A stretch of 64,000 nucleotides of DNA from Haloimpatiens lingqiaonensis (lineage in GTDB: Bacteria; Bacillota; Clostridia; Clostridiales; Clostridiaceae), in the NCBI RefSeq assembly GCF_044502415.1, contig NZ_CP172402.1; one strand, written 5' to 3'. Below, piece by piece: positions 1 to 9,461 of this stretch. Made by a program: the position numbers and the translations under genes. The notes beneath the pieces were generated by a model that saw only the letters and a program-made list of their open reading frames with translations, was not told where the DNA came from and did not search any database. The stretch's first letter is position 1; each line of letters starts with the position of its first letter.

Positions 1-502
1 TAATATCAAAATGAATTAACTAATATCAATTTAACTGAATTAAAATAACTTAAATGCACATTAAGTTATTTTTAGTTTTAACTAAATTAATAGTAGTTTT
101 AACTAATTTAATCATGTCAAGTTTAAGTTATCTGTAGTCCAATTTAGTTAATTAAAATATGCGTTAAATTATTCATAATCTTAATAATTTTGCTTACTAA
201 TTTATTTATAACATGGATGAATTGGCTTATTAGTGGAGCAAATAAAAAAGATTGATTTATAGATATGTTAAGAACAACAACAGTTATAATCCTAAAATCT
301 GTTAAAAACATTGATTTAATACCTTATATTTTATAAACATATTTTATAATAGACATCTTATAAATATATTTTATAAAAGGTTTGTAATGACATTTTATCT
401 AGAATGTTTTACCTAAAGTATAAAATGTTCTGCCTAAGATATTTTGTAAACATGCTTTATAAGGATATTTAATGTTAGTAATTTACAATATTAGGGATTT
501 AT

Positions 503-532
503 GCTGTGCTGTTTTAACGGTACAGCTTTTTT
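503..532 (+). terminator. Rho-independent terminator-like hairpin
   Basis: A 7-bp stem (GCTGTGC pairing with GTACAGC, one G-T pair) is followed directly by a run of six T residues. No gene is visible immediately upstream inside the window, so it may end a transcript that starts outside it. Confidence 0.5.
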
Positions 533-654
533 ATTTGTATTGGTAGGTAAATTTTATGTATTGGTAGGTGAATTTTATAATATGATAAGAGAATTTCATT
601 ATATTATAAATAACTTGGTTTATCATATTATATGATTGGGTAATTTTCTGCATT

Positions 655-721
655 ATAAACAGAGCTCTTAGCTTCAGATGGAGTTTTACTCCAACTGAAG
701 GTTAGAGATCGTTATCCAGGG
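655..721 (+). repeat. Double-hairpin element, 5' half only (copy 1)
   Basis: Matches the first hairpin of the 135-bp element seen nine more times in the window, from ATAAACAGAGCTCT to GTTATCCAGGG. It stops where the second hairpin should start and runs straight into a REP motif. It is therefore a truncated copy or one overwritten by the REP. Confidence 0.8.
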
Positions 722-819
722 TAAAAAAATGGGGACGGTTAACAAATTTTGAACAAAAATATTTACAGGAAAGAAGGAAATGCAGACGGTTAACAAGAAA
801 AAAGAAAGAAAAAAGAAAT

Positions 820-1106
820 GGGGACGGTTAACAAGAAATAGCTAAGTTTTTACTTGAAAATAAAGAAGTATATGAAGAAAAAATAAAGAAGTAAGTACAA
901 GATCAAGAAAAACAGCTAAGTTTTTTACTGATAGATAAGAGATAAAAACAAAAATTAAGAGGGTGATTAACAAGAAGTAATTGAATTTTGATCAAAAATA
1001 AATAAAAAGAAGACGGGGGACGGTTAAGAAAAAATAATTAAATTTATACTTAAAAATATATTAAAAAAGGTATATTAAAAAACAAAAGAATAGGGACAGT
1101 TAACAA
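820..1106 (+). repeat. Long direct repeat, left copy, containing REP motifs
   Basis: This segment of about 287 bp begins with the REP motif GGGGACGGTTAACAA and contains two further REP variants (about 1016 and 1092). It is nearly identical to 2636-2910. The two copies flank the serine hydrolase gene as direct repeats, so recombination between them would delete or duplicate that gene. Other REP copies lie just upstream at 731-745 and about 783. Confidence 0.85.
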
Positions 1107-1278
1107 ATTTTGAACAAAAATATTTACTGAATTTATAGATTATGGATGTAGTGTGAAGAAAATACAGGATTTGTGATACCAAAAATAATGATAAGTGGAA
1201 AGTTTTTAAATAAATTAATAATAGCGGTAATTTTAAATTATTTTAATAGCCGAATAATTACACATAGGGGGCATTACA

Positions 1279-2559
1279 ATGAGATACAAAGATATTACAA
1301 ATAAAATAGATAAATACCTAGAATTATATACAAAATTATGGGCTTTTAGTGGTTCTATTGCAGCGATAAAAGATGGGGAGATAATTTTTAAAAAAGCTTA
1401 CGGATATGCAAATATTGAACATAAGGTTAAAAATGCCACAGACACTAAATATAGAATATGGTCAATTACAAAACAATTTACAGCTGCAGCTATTTTAATT
1501 CTTGAAGAAAGAGGACTGTTAAGAGTAGAGGATAGCTTGAAAAAATATTTTCCTGAGTGGAGTAATTTAAATTCTAAAATAACTATTCATCATTTACTAA
1601 CTCATACTTCTGGAATTTTTAATTATTCAAATCTACCAGATTCACACAAAGTCTTTCAGAGGATTCCTCATGAAAAAGCTGATTTGATCAACATGTTTAC
1701 AAGTGAGCCTTTGGATTTTGAACCTGGTACACAGTGGAATTACAGCAATACGGGATATTATCTTCTAGGGCTACTTATTGAAAAATTATCAGGAAAGGCA
1801 TATAGTGAATTTTTAAATGAAAATATTTTTTCGCCATTGGGTATGTTTAATACAGGGATAGATGATGATAAAAATATTATTGAAAATAAAGCATCAGGAT
1901 ATTATTTAAATGGCAATAACTTAATTCATTGCAACTATATTAATATGGATTTGATGCTTTCATCAGGAGGCATGTACTCAACAGTTGAAGATTTATTGAT
2001 ATGGGACCAAGCTCTAAATAATGATAAGTTATTAAGCAAAAGATCCATTGAAAAAATGAATACTCAATATAAAGATAACTATGGCTATGGGGTTGCAATA
2101 GACATGAATGGTAATAGAAGGGTTGTACATCATAATGGTGGGTGCGAAGGTTTCTTGTGTGAAATTCATAGATATGTTGATGATGACTTTGCTGTTGTGG
2201 TTTTGAGTAATTATGGATTTACAGCTGTAAATAAACTATGTAAAATCATTGCAGATATTGCTTTTGGGGAAAAATATGATATGCCTGTAAAACCGGATAT
2301 TGTACCTTTGAACCCCGAGTTATTACAAAGTTATTTAGGAATATATGAAGAAGATGATTTCAAGCTAGAACTGAAAAAGGAAGAAGAGGGACTATCTTTA
2401 ATAATTGATGATGAGTATGCTTTGCCTGTCTATCCAATTAGTGAGAATGTTTTACACCATACATGGATAGATGAGGATTACACCTTCACAAAGGATGATG
2501 AAGGACAAGTATATCTTTGGGGAATTAAAAAAAGTATGGGGACGGTTAACAAGAAATAG
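1279..2559 (+). CDS. Serine hydrolase, class C beta-lactamase-like family
   Basis: 426 residues of the PF00144 family, which covers class C beta-lactamases, D-aminopeptidases and esterases. Visible motifs are the nucleophile tetrad S62-I-T-K65, the Y155-S-N157 triad that acts as the general base, a conserved HLLTHTSG segment near 105-112 and an H-H-N-G-G segment near 285 in the place of the KTG box. The C-terminal 80 residues form a separate small domain. No signal peptide is evident, so a cytoplasmic peptidase or esterase is more likely than a drug-resistance enzyme. The ATG follows a GGGGG ribosome binding site. The last residues (MGTVNKK) are encoded by a REP element and are not part of the family. 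Direct repeats flank the gene. Confidence 0.85.
   Translation: MRYKDITNKIDKYLELYTKLWAFSGSIAAIKDGEIIFKKAYGYANIEHKVKNATDTKYRIWSITKQFTAAAILILEERGLLRVEDSLKKYFPEWSNLNSKITIHHLLTHTSGIFNYSNLPDSHKVFQRIPHEKADLINMFTSEPLDFEPGTQWNYSNTGYYLLGLLIEKLSGKAYSEFLNENIFSPLGMFNTGIDDDKNIIENKASGYYLNGNNLIHCNYINMDLMLSSGGMYSTVEDLLIWDQALNNDKLLSKRSIEKMNTQYKDNYGYGVAIDMNGNRRVVHHNGGCEGFLCEIHRYVDDDFAVVVLSNYGFTAVNKLCKIIADIAFGEKYDMPVKPDIVPLNPELLQSYLGIYEEDDFKLELKKEEEGLSLIIDDEYALPVYPISENVLHHTWIDEDYTFTKDDEGQVYLWGIKKSMGTVNKK
2538..2552 (+). repeat. REP copy inside the serine hydrolase 3' end
   Basis: The motif GGGGACGGTTAACAA lies in frame inside the end of the upstream gene. It supplies the codons for G-T-V-N-K and the following stop context. 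The next 25 bases repeat the start of the long direct repeat, so this is a third, partial copy. Confidence 0.85.
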
Positions 2560-2635
2560 CTAAGTTTTTACTTGAAAATAAAGAAGTATATGAGAAAAAA
2601 CAAAGAAGTAAAGAAGTAAAAAAGTAAAAAAGTAT

Positions 2636-2910
2636 GGGGACGGTTAACAAGAAATAGCTAAGTTTTTACTTGAAAATAAAGAAGTATATGAAGAAAAAAT
2701 AAAGAAGTAAGTGCAAGATCAAGAAAAATAGCTAAATTTTTTACTGATAGATAAGAGATAAAAACAAAAATTAAGAGGGTGATTAACAAGAAGTAATTGA
2801 ATTTTGATCAAAAATAAATAAAAAGAAGACGGGGGACGGTTAAGAAAAAATAATTAAATTTATACTTAAAAAAGGTATATTAAAAAACAAAAAAATAGGG
2901 ACAGTTAACA
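2636..2910 (+). repeat. Long direct repeat, right copy, containing REP motifs
   Basis: Nearly identical to 820-1106, with an 11-base deletion close to its end and a few substitutions. It includes REP variants at about 2832 and 2898. Another degenerate motif, AGGGATAGTTAACAA, lies just downstream at 2941. Together with the left copy it brackets the serine hydrolase. Confidence 0.85.
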
Positions 2911-3006
2911 ATAATTTATTAAAAGGTTAAAAGAAAAAATAGGGATAGTTAACAATAATTTAGTTATTTGTTAATAAAGAATATATTAAGAAAAGGGGTA
3001 TATTTT

Positions 3007-5049
3007 ATGTTAGATGCTATGGAATTTTATAAAGAGGAAAACAAAAAGGTTTTAGACAGCTATAAGAAGGGACTTTTAGATATTAAGAATATGTGTACAA
3101 GCACAGATAAGTATGAAGAAGCTAAAGAACTTAAAGAATACTACAAGTTTTTAAATCATACTGGTAAATTTCTTCTAAAGATTGCTGAATTTGAAGAAAA
3201 TCTAAATGATGAGTATTTTGAAACAAAGAGTTTTCAAGAGTTAAAAGAAGAAAATAATGGTTTTTATGTTGAACTTTTAGGAGAAAATTATAAAACAAGC
3301 TATGCTAATCCAACCTATGCTATTAAAGTGTTTGGAGATCATATAGGACAGCTTATGTCAGCCTTTTATGCTAGTTGCAGAGGGTCTATATCTTATGCGT
3401 ACAAGCACAGAATATTTAATATGGATAAAATTAACAATATTCTATTAAGAGTATTTGAAAGTGTTAAAAATAAAAAAGCTAGTTATGAGGAATTGAAAGC
3501 TATAATGTATCCTATAGATGCAGAGTGGATTTTCAAGAATGAAAAATATTTAAGACGTGAAAGAATGGACAAGAACTTTGGGTTCTATTTAAGTACCATA
3601 TTAGAGAAGGATTTAAGTGATTCAAGGTATTTATTTAGATTGGACAAGTATATAAGTGACAATGAAGTAAGTACAGCAAAATTTTTATCAAATTATCCAA
3701 AGGAAAAGATAGAAACTTTATCAAAAACAACAGTGGATGCATTTATAAGAGGTTTTGTGGTTGAAAATAAAAATAGAGGAAATAGAAATGGTGTGCAAAT
3801 AATCTACACAGCAGGCCAAGAAGTTATTATAAGACAACTTATAAAAGATTTTAAAAAGGCAGGATTTGATTCAACAATAGCTATAGTGGATTCATCAGAA
3901 GCTAATAAGCAGTATAATTATGATCATAGATTTGACAATGCTATATATTTAAATGAAGAATATATACAAATAAAAGAGTCCATGATGGAGAAGGCTTTTG
4001 AATTTAACAAAGACATTTTTAGTGTACAAGCAGGTCCTATGGTTTTCGAAAGCTTTGGGGAGGTACCATTTTCACCAGAAAATAAGAAAGAATGCCTTAA
4101 ATTATCAAAAGATCAACAGGATTTAGTGCAAAAACACAAAAATAAGATTAATCAATTATTTGATAAATTTGAGCCGGAAGAAAATACAAGTTTTAGCATA
4201 ATTGCTTTCCCAACTGCTGAAATTGGGGATAAATTTGAAGAAATTTTTAATGATGTTTTTAAAATAAATATGATGGATAACAATGTTTATGAAGGCATCC
4301 AGCAGAAGATAATTGATGCTCTTGATGAAGGGGAATGCGTTCATGTTAAGGGGAAAGGGGGCAACCAAACAGACATAAAGGTTAAATTGCAAAAACTTAA
4401 GGACAAAAGCAAGGAAACTAATTTTGTAAATTGTGTGGCAGATGTAAATATTCCATTAGGAGAGGTTTTCACTTCACCACAGCTTAAGGGAACCAATGGC
4501 GTTCTTCATTTAGAAGATACTTATCTTGGCCTTAAATATAAGGATTTAAAGTTAACATTCAAAGATGGATATGTAAGTGATTATACTTGTGGTAATTTTG
4601 AAAATGAAGAGGACAATAAGGCATATGTTAAGGAAAATTTATTGCAGCTTAACGATACTCTACCTTTAGGAGAATTCGCTATCGGAACTAATACAGAGGC
4701 ATATGTGATGGCTGAAAAATATGGCATTATAGAAAAACTTCCAGTGCTTATTATTGAAAAAATGGGTCCACACTTTGCCATAGGTGACACATGTTTTGGT
4801 TTTGCCGAAGATTTGCCTGTTTATAATATGTTAGACAAAAAAGAGATAATAGCAAGAGACAATGAAAAGTCAATTTTAAGAAAAGAGGATATAAATAAAG
4901 CCTATACTAATGTTCATACAGATATTACTCTTCCATATGAAGGCATAGAATTTATTTCTGTTGTTACAGAAAAAGGCGAGTATATTGACATTATAAGAGA
5001 TGGAAGATTTGTATTAAAGGGTACCGAGAAGCTAAACGAAGCGTTTTAG
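3007..5049 (+). CDS. M29-type aminopeptidase-like metallopeptidase
   Basis: 680 residues from the ATG at 3007, which follows AAGGGG with eight-base spacing. An upstream TTG at 2968 is in frame but lacks a site. The C-terminal half carries all the positions expected for the two-metal M29 (AmpS/aminopeptidase T) centre: E485 in a GEVFT motif, E556 in GEFAIGTN, H589 in PHFAIG and H637-T-D639. The family normally has about 370-410 residues. The N-terminal 300 or so residues here are an extra helical, charged region of unknown role. No signal peptide is seen, so a cytoplasmic exopeptidase that trims peptides is likely. The gene stands alone between REP clusters. Confidence 0.8.
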   Translation: MLDAMEFYKEENKKVLDSYKKGLLDIKNMCTSTDKYEEAKELKEYYKFLNHTGKFLLKIAEFEENLNDEYFETKSFQELKEENNGFYVELLGENYKTSYANPTYAIKVFGDHIGQLMSAFYASCRGSISYAYKHRIFNMDKINNILLRVFESVKNKKASYEELKAIMYPIDAEWIFKNEKYLRRERMDKNFGFYLSTILEKDLSDSRYLFRLDKYISDNEVSTAKFLSNYPKEKIETLSKTTVDAFIRGFVVENKNRGNRNGVQIIYTAGQEVIIRQLIKDFKKAGFDSTIAIVDSSEANKQYNYDHRFDNAIYLNEEYIQIKESMMEKAFEFNKDIFSVQAGPMVFESFGEVPFSPENKKECLKLSKDQQDLVQKHKNKINQLFDKFEPEENTSFSIIAFPTAEIGDKFEEIFNDVFKINMMDNNVYEGIQQKIIDALDEGECVHVKGKGGNQTDIKVKLQKLKDKSKETNFVNCVADVNIPLGEVFTSPQLKGTNGVLHLEDTYLGLKYKDLKLTFKDGYVSDYTCGNFENEEDNKAYVKENLLQLNDTLPLGEFAIGTNTEAYVMAEKYGIIEKLPVLIIEKMGPHFAIGDTCFGFAEDLPVYNMLDKKEIIARDNEKSILRKEDINKAYTNVHTDITLPYEGIEFISVVTEKGEYIDIIRDGRFVLKGTEKLNEAF

Positions 5050-5051
5050 TA

Positions 5052-5259
5052 GGGGACGGTTAACAACTAATTAGCAGTAGAAGAGAGTAAAAAGTATGGG
5101 GACGGTTAACAATTATTAGCTAAGATTGATAGCGAAAAGTTGTTAACCGTCCCCTTGTTTTCGCCCTTGTTTTCCCTTGTTTTCTCCCCTTGTTTTCCTT
5201 GTTTTGCCTCGATTAATCTTAGCCTGATTAATGATTAATGATTAATGTTAACCGTCCCC
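5052..5259. repeat. REP cluster with inverted pairs
   Basis: Two forward copies of GGGGACGGTTAACAA (5052, 5098) face two reverse copies (5140-5154, 5245-5259). The 5098/5140 pair can fold into a hairpin with a 15-bp stem directly after the aminopeptidase gene. It may act as a bidirectional terminator or a transcript-stabilising end. The spacer between the reverse copies is a degenerate CTTGTTTTC run. Confidence 0.85.
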
Positions 5260-5447
5260 TTAGTTTTCCTTAGTTTTTCTTAGTCCTATCTTAGATTTTT
5301 TTAAATTTCTAAATTTTAAAATTTCAGTTTAGAAATGAAAAACAAGTGATATAATTTTCATATTGTTATAGTAGTAATGTTTTATATACTACATAAAGGA
5401 AGGAAGTGACCAATTAGTGCTTTAATGTGTAATTTAAATAAATAGTT

Positions 5448-5531
5448 ATAATTTAAATATATAACTTAAATATATAACTTAAATATATAACTTAAATATA
5501 TAACTTAAATATATAATTTAAATATATAACT
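5448..5531 (+). repeat. 13-bp tandem repeat, about 6 units
   Basis: The unit ATAACTTAAATAT is repeated about six times with one or two substitutions. It sits directly upstream of the MBL-fold hydrolase, ending about 35 bases before its start codon, so copy number could alter promoter spacing there. That effect is inference. Confidence 0.85.
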
Positions 5532-5566
5532 ATAATAAAAATACACATTCTCACTAAAGATAAAAT

Positions 5567-6478
5567 ATGAAAATAAAGAATATAAAGGGAAACACATTTT
5601 GCATTGATACAGGAATGACATATATACCTTTTTATAAAATTAATGATAAAGAGATTATTATGTTAGATTCAGGATGGTCAAAGGGAGAAAGGGAAGGCAT
5701 AGAAGAGCTTCTTGAAAAGAATAATTTTAAGGTAGTTGGCATAATATGCAGTCATTTTCATTTAGACCATGTAGGAAATAATGCATATCTTAAGGAAAAA
5801 TACAACTGTATTATAGCTATGCCAGCCTATGAAGCATTTGTTTGCAGCTCTACAGTTAATTTGAAGCTTTATTACAGCAGCCAAACGTTATCAGATGTTA
5901 CAGAGCATTACGGAAATTCTGTTTGTAAAACGGATATTATGATTTTGGATAATCAAGATAGCGTATGTATTCAAGGTATTAAATTCAATATATTTCATAC
6001 ACCAGGACACAGCCCTGCACACATATGCATTATTACCCCAGATGATGTTGCATATTTAGGGGATTCGCTAATAAGCTATGAAGTTATGGAGGGGGCTAAA
6101 ATGCCTTATGCTTATATACTTTTAGAGGATTTAAAAAGCAAAATAAGACTTCATGGCTTAAAATGTAGCAAATATGTAGTAGCGCACAAAGGTATTTATG
6201 ATGATATTATAAAACTTATAATTGATAATATTAAGTTCTATATGGGCAGAGCAAGGGGCGTATATTCTGTTATAGACGGCTCTATGACAATGGAGGATAT
6301 TCTAAAGGCATGCATTAAAAAGTTTGATATTAGTGTAAAGACCAAATATAAGTATAATTTAATGGAAAGAATGCTAAGATCATATGTGGATTATTTGTGT
6401 GAAATAGGAGTTATAAAGTTAGAGATGGAGAATGGATTTCTTAAATATTCAAAAATGGGGACGGTTAACAACTTTTAG
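5567..6478 (+). CDS. MBL-fold metallohydrolase
   Basis: 303 residues of the metallo-beta-lactamase fold. The zinc motif H63-F-H65-L-D67-H68 is followed by an HTPGHSPAH segment near 146, a GDS motif near 164 that provides the bridging aspartate, and AHKG near 205 for the last histidine. This is the full ligand set of hydroxyacylglutathione hydrolase-like enzymes. The substrate cannot be told. The C-terminal 90 residues are helical and resemble the extra domain of MBL proteins that act on thioesters or flavin systems only loosely. The start ATG has a weak ribosome binding site. The final residues MGTVNNF come from an overlapping REP copy (6457-6471). Confidence 0.8.
   Translation: MKIKNIKGNTFCIDTGMTYIPFYKINDKEIIMLDSGWSKGEREGIEELLEKNNFKVVGIICSHFHLDHVGNNAYLKEKYNCIIAMPAYEAFVCSSTVNLKLYYSSQTLSDVTEHYGNSVCKTDIMILDNQDSVCIQGIKFNIFHTPGHSPAHICIITPDDVAYLGDSLISYEVMEGAKMPYAYILLEDLKSKIRLHGLKCSKYVVAHKGIYDDIIKLIIDNIKFYMGRARGVYSVIDGSMTMEDILKACIKKFDISVKTKYKYNLMERMLRSYVDYLCEIGVIKLEMENGFLKYSKMGTVNNF
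6457..6471 (+). repeat. REP copy at the 3' end of the MBL gene
   Basis: A perfect GGGGACGGTTAACAA read in frame, giving G-T-V-N-N before the stop codon. The following bases (AACTTTTAGGCGCAGAAGATG) resemble those after the REP at 8035, on the other side of the ISL3 insertion. This suggests a longer REP unit of 40 bases or more. Confidence 0.85.
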
Positions 6479-6519
6479 GCGCAGAAGATGTAGAGAAATT
6501 AGAAATTGAAATTATAATT

Positions 6520-7965
6520 GGCTATTTAATAAATGTTGTGCAAAGTACCTATAAAATATAGTAGTCACTTTGCATATTTTACCAATATGTCTTGAAAAGA
6601 TCTTTTAGGCGTCAGCCTGCCAAATTATAGTTATATTAAAAATGAAAACTTATTTAGCAAAGCGTGCAATTATCCTTCTTTTTAAATTAGCGCAGCTACA
6701 GAATCCATAGCCAGCTCTTTTTATTAGTTTAATCTTATTATTAATTCCTTCAATAGGTCCATTAGTTAGTTTTTTATCAAAATAATTGAAAATCTGTTCA
6801 TACCAGTTATTCACTGTATTTATAACCTTTTTGAATTCTTTTATTTTATTATCTTTTACCCTTTTACACCAGCGTTCAAAAGCTTCCATAGCTTCATTTT
6901 TACTATGCAACACAAAAATATCTCTAAATTCTTCTTTTAACTCATAAGCTATTTCCAAATAACTACTTTTTTCAAAATGCTCTATTAAAATTAAGTATTC
7001 TTCATCTGTTACATTTTCATTACCTTTCTTAAATAAATACCTATCTTTAAATAATTTTGTTTTAGATTCTTTATCTAATTGCTTGGATACTGATTTTCTA
7101 ACATCTTTAAATGCATCACCAATTTTTTTTATAACATGAAATTTATCAATGATTATTTTAGCATTTGGGAACATCTTAGATATAGAAGAATTATATCCAT
7201 TCCACATATCCATGGTAACAAACTTTACTTTTTTACGAGCATTTATAGACCATTGTGAAAAATATTTAATAAGATTTTCTTTTGTTCTATCATCAAGAAT
7301 ATCTATTATTTTATTAGTAGCTGATAAAGGGTTTATTAGAGCAACAGCATAATTATGACCCTTTTTTAGAGCAAATTCATCTATACCAAAGTATTCAATT
7401 CCATTCTCTTTAATATCATCATCTATTTCATTTATTAATTTATTTGAGTATATATCAAATGCAGTTTTCACTTCTTGATATCCTAACTCAAGCTGCTTAC
7501 ATACTTCATTAATACTTGTTTTAGATACTTCTTTAGCAATAAACTCAATAAACCTATCGGTTTTTCTTTGATATTTATTAAGAAAAGGAATTGTTATTGG
7601 TATCCCTCTATGTCCACAGCAAGCACATCTCAATCTAATTTTCTCAACAACTAATATTACAGCTTTATCATGAATAGGTATATCTCTTACTAAGAACTCT
7701 TTTTTATCATGCAGCCTATCGGCTATGCTATCGCATTTAGGGCATTTTAAAGATTGCTTTATTGGAGATACTCTTATGAAAATAGTATTATTATATTCTT
7801 CAGAACATTTGATATAAAAATCTGGTAAAGCTATTGAAACTTTGATATAATTATCTTGCATTTGCTTTCTCCTTTATTGGGGATATTATTGTTGTTTGCA
7901 TTACAATAATAGCAAATGCATTTTTTATTTGTAAAGTTTTTCTACACAAGAAATATTAAATAGCC
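6520..7965 (-). mobile_element. Intact ISL3-family insertion sequence
   Basis: The element of 1446 bp has matching ends that begin GGCTATTTAATA; the two ends are inverted and diverge inward. It is flanked on both sides by the same 8 bases, TTATAATT (6512-6519 and 7966-7973), which is the target duplication length known for ISL3. The single transposase gene fills it. It has inserted between the MBL hydrolase and the RAYT gene, inside a REP-containing spacer. Confidence 0.92.
6650..7861 (-). CDS. ISL3-family transposase
   Basis: 403 residues. An N-terminal zinc finger (CPKCDS near 40 and CACCGH near 80) precedes a helix-turn-helix region and the DDE catalytic core. Visible catalytic candidates are D in YFGIDEFALKKG, D in VTMDMWNGY and E in NGPIEGINNKIK. 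The C-terminus has the typical ISL3 end, with YGFCSCANLKRR. The start ATG at 7861 follows AAAGGAG. Length and motifs are complete, so the element looks competent to move. Confidence 0.93.
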   Translation of the reverse strand: MQDNYIKVSIALPDFYIKCSEEYNNTIFIRVSPIKQSLKCPKCDSIADRLHDKKEFLVRDIPIHDKAVILVVEKIRLRCACCGHRGIPITIPFLNKYQRKTDRFIEFIAKEVSKTSINEVCKQLELGYQEVKTAFDIYSNKLINEIDDDIKENGIEYFGIDEFALKKGHNYAVALINPLSATNKIIDILDDRTKENLIKYFSQWSINARKKVKFVTMDMWNGYNSSISKMFPNAKIIIDKFHVIKKIGDAFKDVRKSVSKQLDKESKTKLFKDRYLFKKGNENVTDEEYLILIEHFEKSSYLEIAYELKEEFRDIFVLHSKNEAMEAFERWCKRVKDNKIKEFKKVINTVNNWYEQIFNYFDKKLTNGPIEGINNKIKLIKRAGYGFCSCANLKRRIIARFAK

Positions 7966-8034
7966 TTATAATTTATAATTTATTTTAATTTATTTAAGGG
8001 TATATTTAAGGTTTAAGATTTAAGGAAGGTTTAA

Positions 8035-8155
8035 GGGGACGGTTAACAACTTTTATCCGTAGAAGATGTAGAAAATTTAAAGGTAAAAATTAAAATTAAA
8101 GGGACGGTTAACCTTTTTTTGCTAGGTTGGTAACAAAAAAAGGTTAACCGTCCCC
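8035..8155. repeat. REP copy plus long REP palindrome upstream of the RAYT
   Basis: A forward REP lies at 8035-8049. A near-perfect palindrome follows at 8101-8155, running from GGGACGGTTAACCTTTTTTT to its complement ending GTTAACCGTCCCC, with a 12-base loop. The stem is about 20 bp. This is the BIME-like hairpin arrangement normally recognised by RAYT proteins, and it sits 95 bases upstream of the RAYT start codon. Confidence 0.88.
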
Positions 8156-8249
8156 ATTTTTTTCTATCTTTATTGAATAAAAAACTTGCTTTATGACTAT
8201 AATTCAAATAAAAATATAAAAAAATATATATAAGAGAAGAGGTAGTCAA

Positions 8250-9227
8250 ATGGCAAGAGGAAATAGAATAAAAAAAGATGATGCTATATATCATGTAATG
8301 ATAAGAAGTATAAGTGAAGTACCACTATTTAAGAAAGATAGAGATAAGGATATATATCTAGAAGAAATGAAAAAAAGGCAAGAAATGCATAAATTTAAGG
8401 TATATGCATATTGTTTAATGACAAATCATGCTCATTTTATGATAGATGCTAATGGTGCGGATATATCAAAAATAATGCACGGTTTAAATCATAAATATGC
8501 CATAACATTTAATAGACTTCATAAAAGACATGGACATTTATTTCAAGATAGATTTAAGAGTAAAATAGTGGACACGGACAGATACTTAGTAGTATTATCT
8601 GCATATATTCATAATAATCCATTGAAAATAAAGGGTTATGAGTATCACCTAGAAGAATATAAATACTCAAGCCTAAAAGTATATTTAGGTCTTGAAAAGG
8701 ATAAAACAGGGCTTTTAGATGAAGATTATGTGATGAAATTTTTTGGTTCAAATGTACAGGTAGCAAGAGAAAATTATATGAAGTTTGTGTATGTTTGTGA
8801 CTATGAGAGATTAAAAAAAGAAATGGAATTTGAAGATGAGAAGACAGAATACAGAAGCGAAAAAACAGTATTAGTAAGGGATTTTGATCCAGATAAGATA
8901 ATGGAGTTTGTAGCAGAGGAAACTGGTACAAAGAAAGTAATGTTATATATAAAAAATAGCAAAAACACTAAGGTTGCTAGGGCTCTAGCTGCGCTTTTAA
9001 TGAGGTGTCTTTGTGATTTTAAGTGCTCTGATATATGTAAAATACTTGGAAATATAACTCAATCAAGAGTGTCAAAGCTTTGTTCTATTGGGGTTGAGCT
9101 CATATCAACAGAGGATAAGTACAGGAACATAATAGAAAAATTTATTTCTAAATACCAGTCGCATCAGCCGCAAATATCTCAAATAAATCAATCGTATCAG
9201 GCGCAGATAGAACAACTGCAACCGTAG
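8250..9227 (+). CDS. REP-associated tyrosine transposase (RAYT)
   Basis: 325 residues. The Y1-type HUH nuclease domain occupies roughly 1-180, with the histidine pair H60-A-H62 in MTNHAHFM and the family motif YIHNNPLK near 132, next to the segment expected to hold the catalytic tyrosine. The remaining part carries a helix-turn-helix-like stretch (CSDICKILGNITQSRVSKLC) near 270, as in clostridial RAYTs that have a DnaA-like C-terminal domain. It starts at ATG 8250 behind GAAGAGG. RAYTs nick or join single-stranded REP hairpins. The abundance of GGGGACGGTTAACAA hairpins nearby makes these its probable substrate. The gene itself lacks IS200-like ends. Confidence 0.9.
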   Translation: MARGNRIKKDDAIYHVMIRSISEVPLFKKDRDKDIYLEEMKKRQEMHKFKVYAYCLMTNHAHFMIDANGADISKIMHGLNHKYAITFNRLHKRHGHLFQDRFKSKIVDTDRYLVVLSAYIHNNPLKIKGYEYHLEEYKYSSLKVYLGLEKDKTGLLDEDYVMKFFGSNVQVARENYMKFVYVCDYERLKKEMEFEDEKTEYRSEKTVLVRDFDPDKIMEFVAEETGTKKVMLYIKNSKNTKVARALAALLMRCLCDFKCSDICKILGNITQSRVSKLCSIGVELISTEDKYRNIIEKFISKYQSHQPQISQINQSYQAQIEQLQP

Positions 9228-9295
9228 ATGTCATGAGGAAATCGTATATATTATACTATGATAAAATCAAGAGGAAATTATGATATAAAGTTTAC

Positions 9296-9345
9296 GGATA
9301 TTTAATAAATGTTGTGCAACATTAAATGGTAAATATTTGCCATTG
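9296..9345 (+). repeat. Solo ISL3-like end
   Basis: GGATATTTAATAAATGTTGTGCAA matches the left end of the ISL3 element at 6520 (GGCTATTTAATAAATGTTGTGCAA) except for two bases. No transposase or right end follows, so this is a relic of an older insertion or a decayed copy. Confidence 0.7.
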
Positions 9346-9461
9346 TTAAATGTAAAAGTCTATAATTGGGTTGACTTAGCTATTTGTATATAATGGTCAC
9401 AATTCATCCCAGTAAAATAAAATGAAGAAAAATAAGATATTATATATTATTACACAATATA

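Larger units (their letters stand above)
1..1278. other. AT-rich intergenic region with repeats, no gene seen
   Basis: No convincing open reading frame was found. The first 480 bases are very AT-rich with loosely repeated phrases such as TATAAA-TATTTTATAA. They are followed by a terminator-like hairpin near 503, half a copy of the double-hairpin element (655-721), and five REP-like motifs between 731 and 1106. The serine hydrolase begins at 1279 behind a GGGGG ribosome binding site at about 1267-1271. Confidence 0.7.

Noticed and set aside
731..1106. REP motifs as CRISPR repeats
   Set aside because: Spacing is irregular, copies occur in both orientations and the flanks are themselves repeated.
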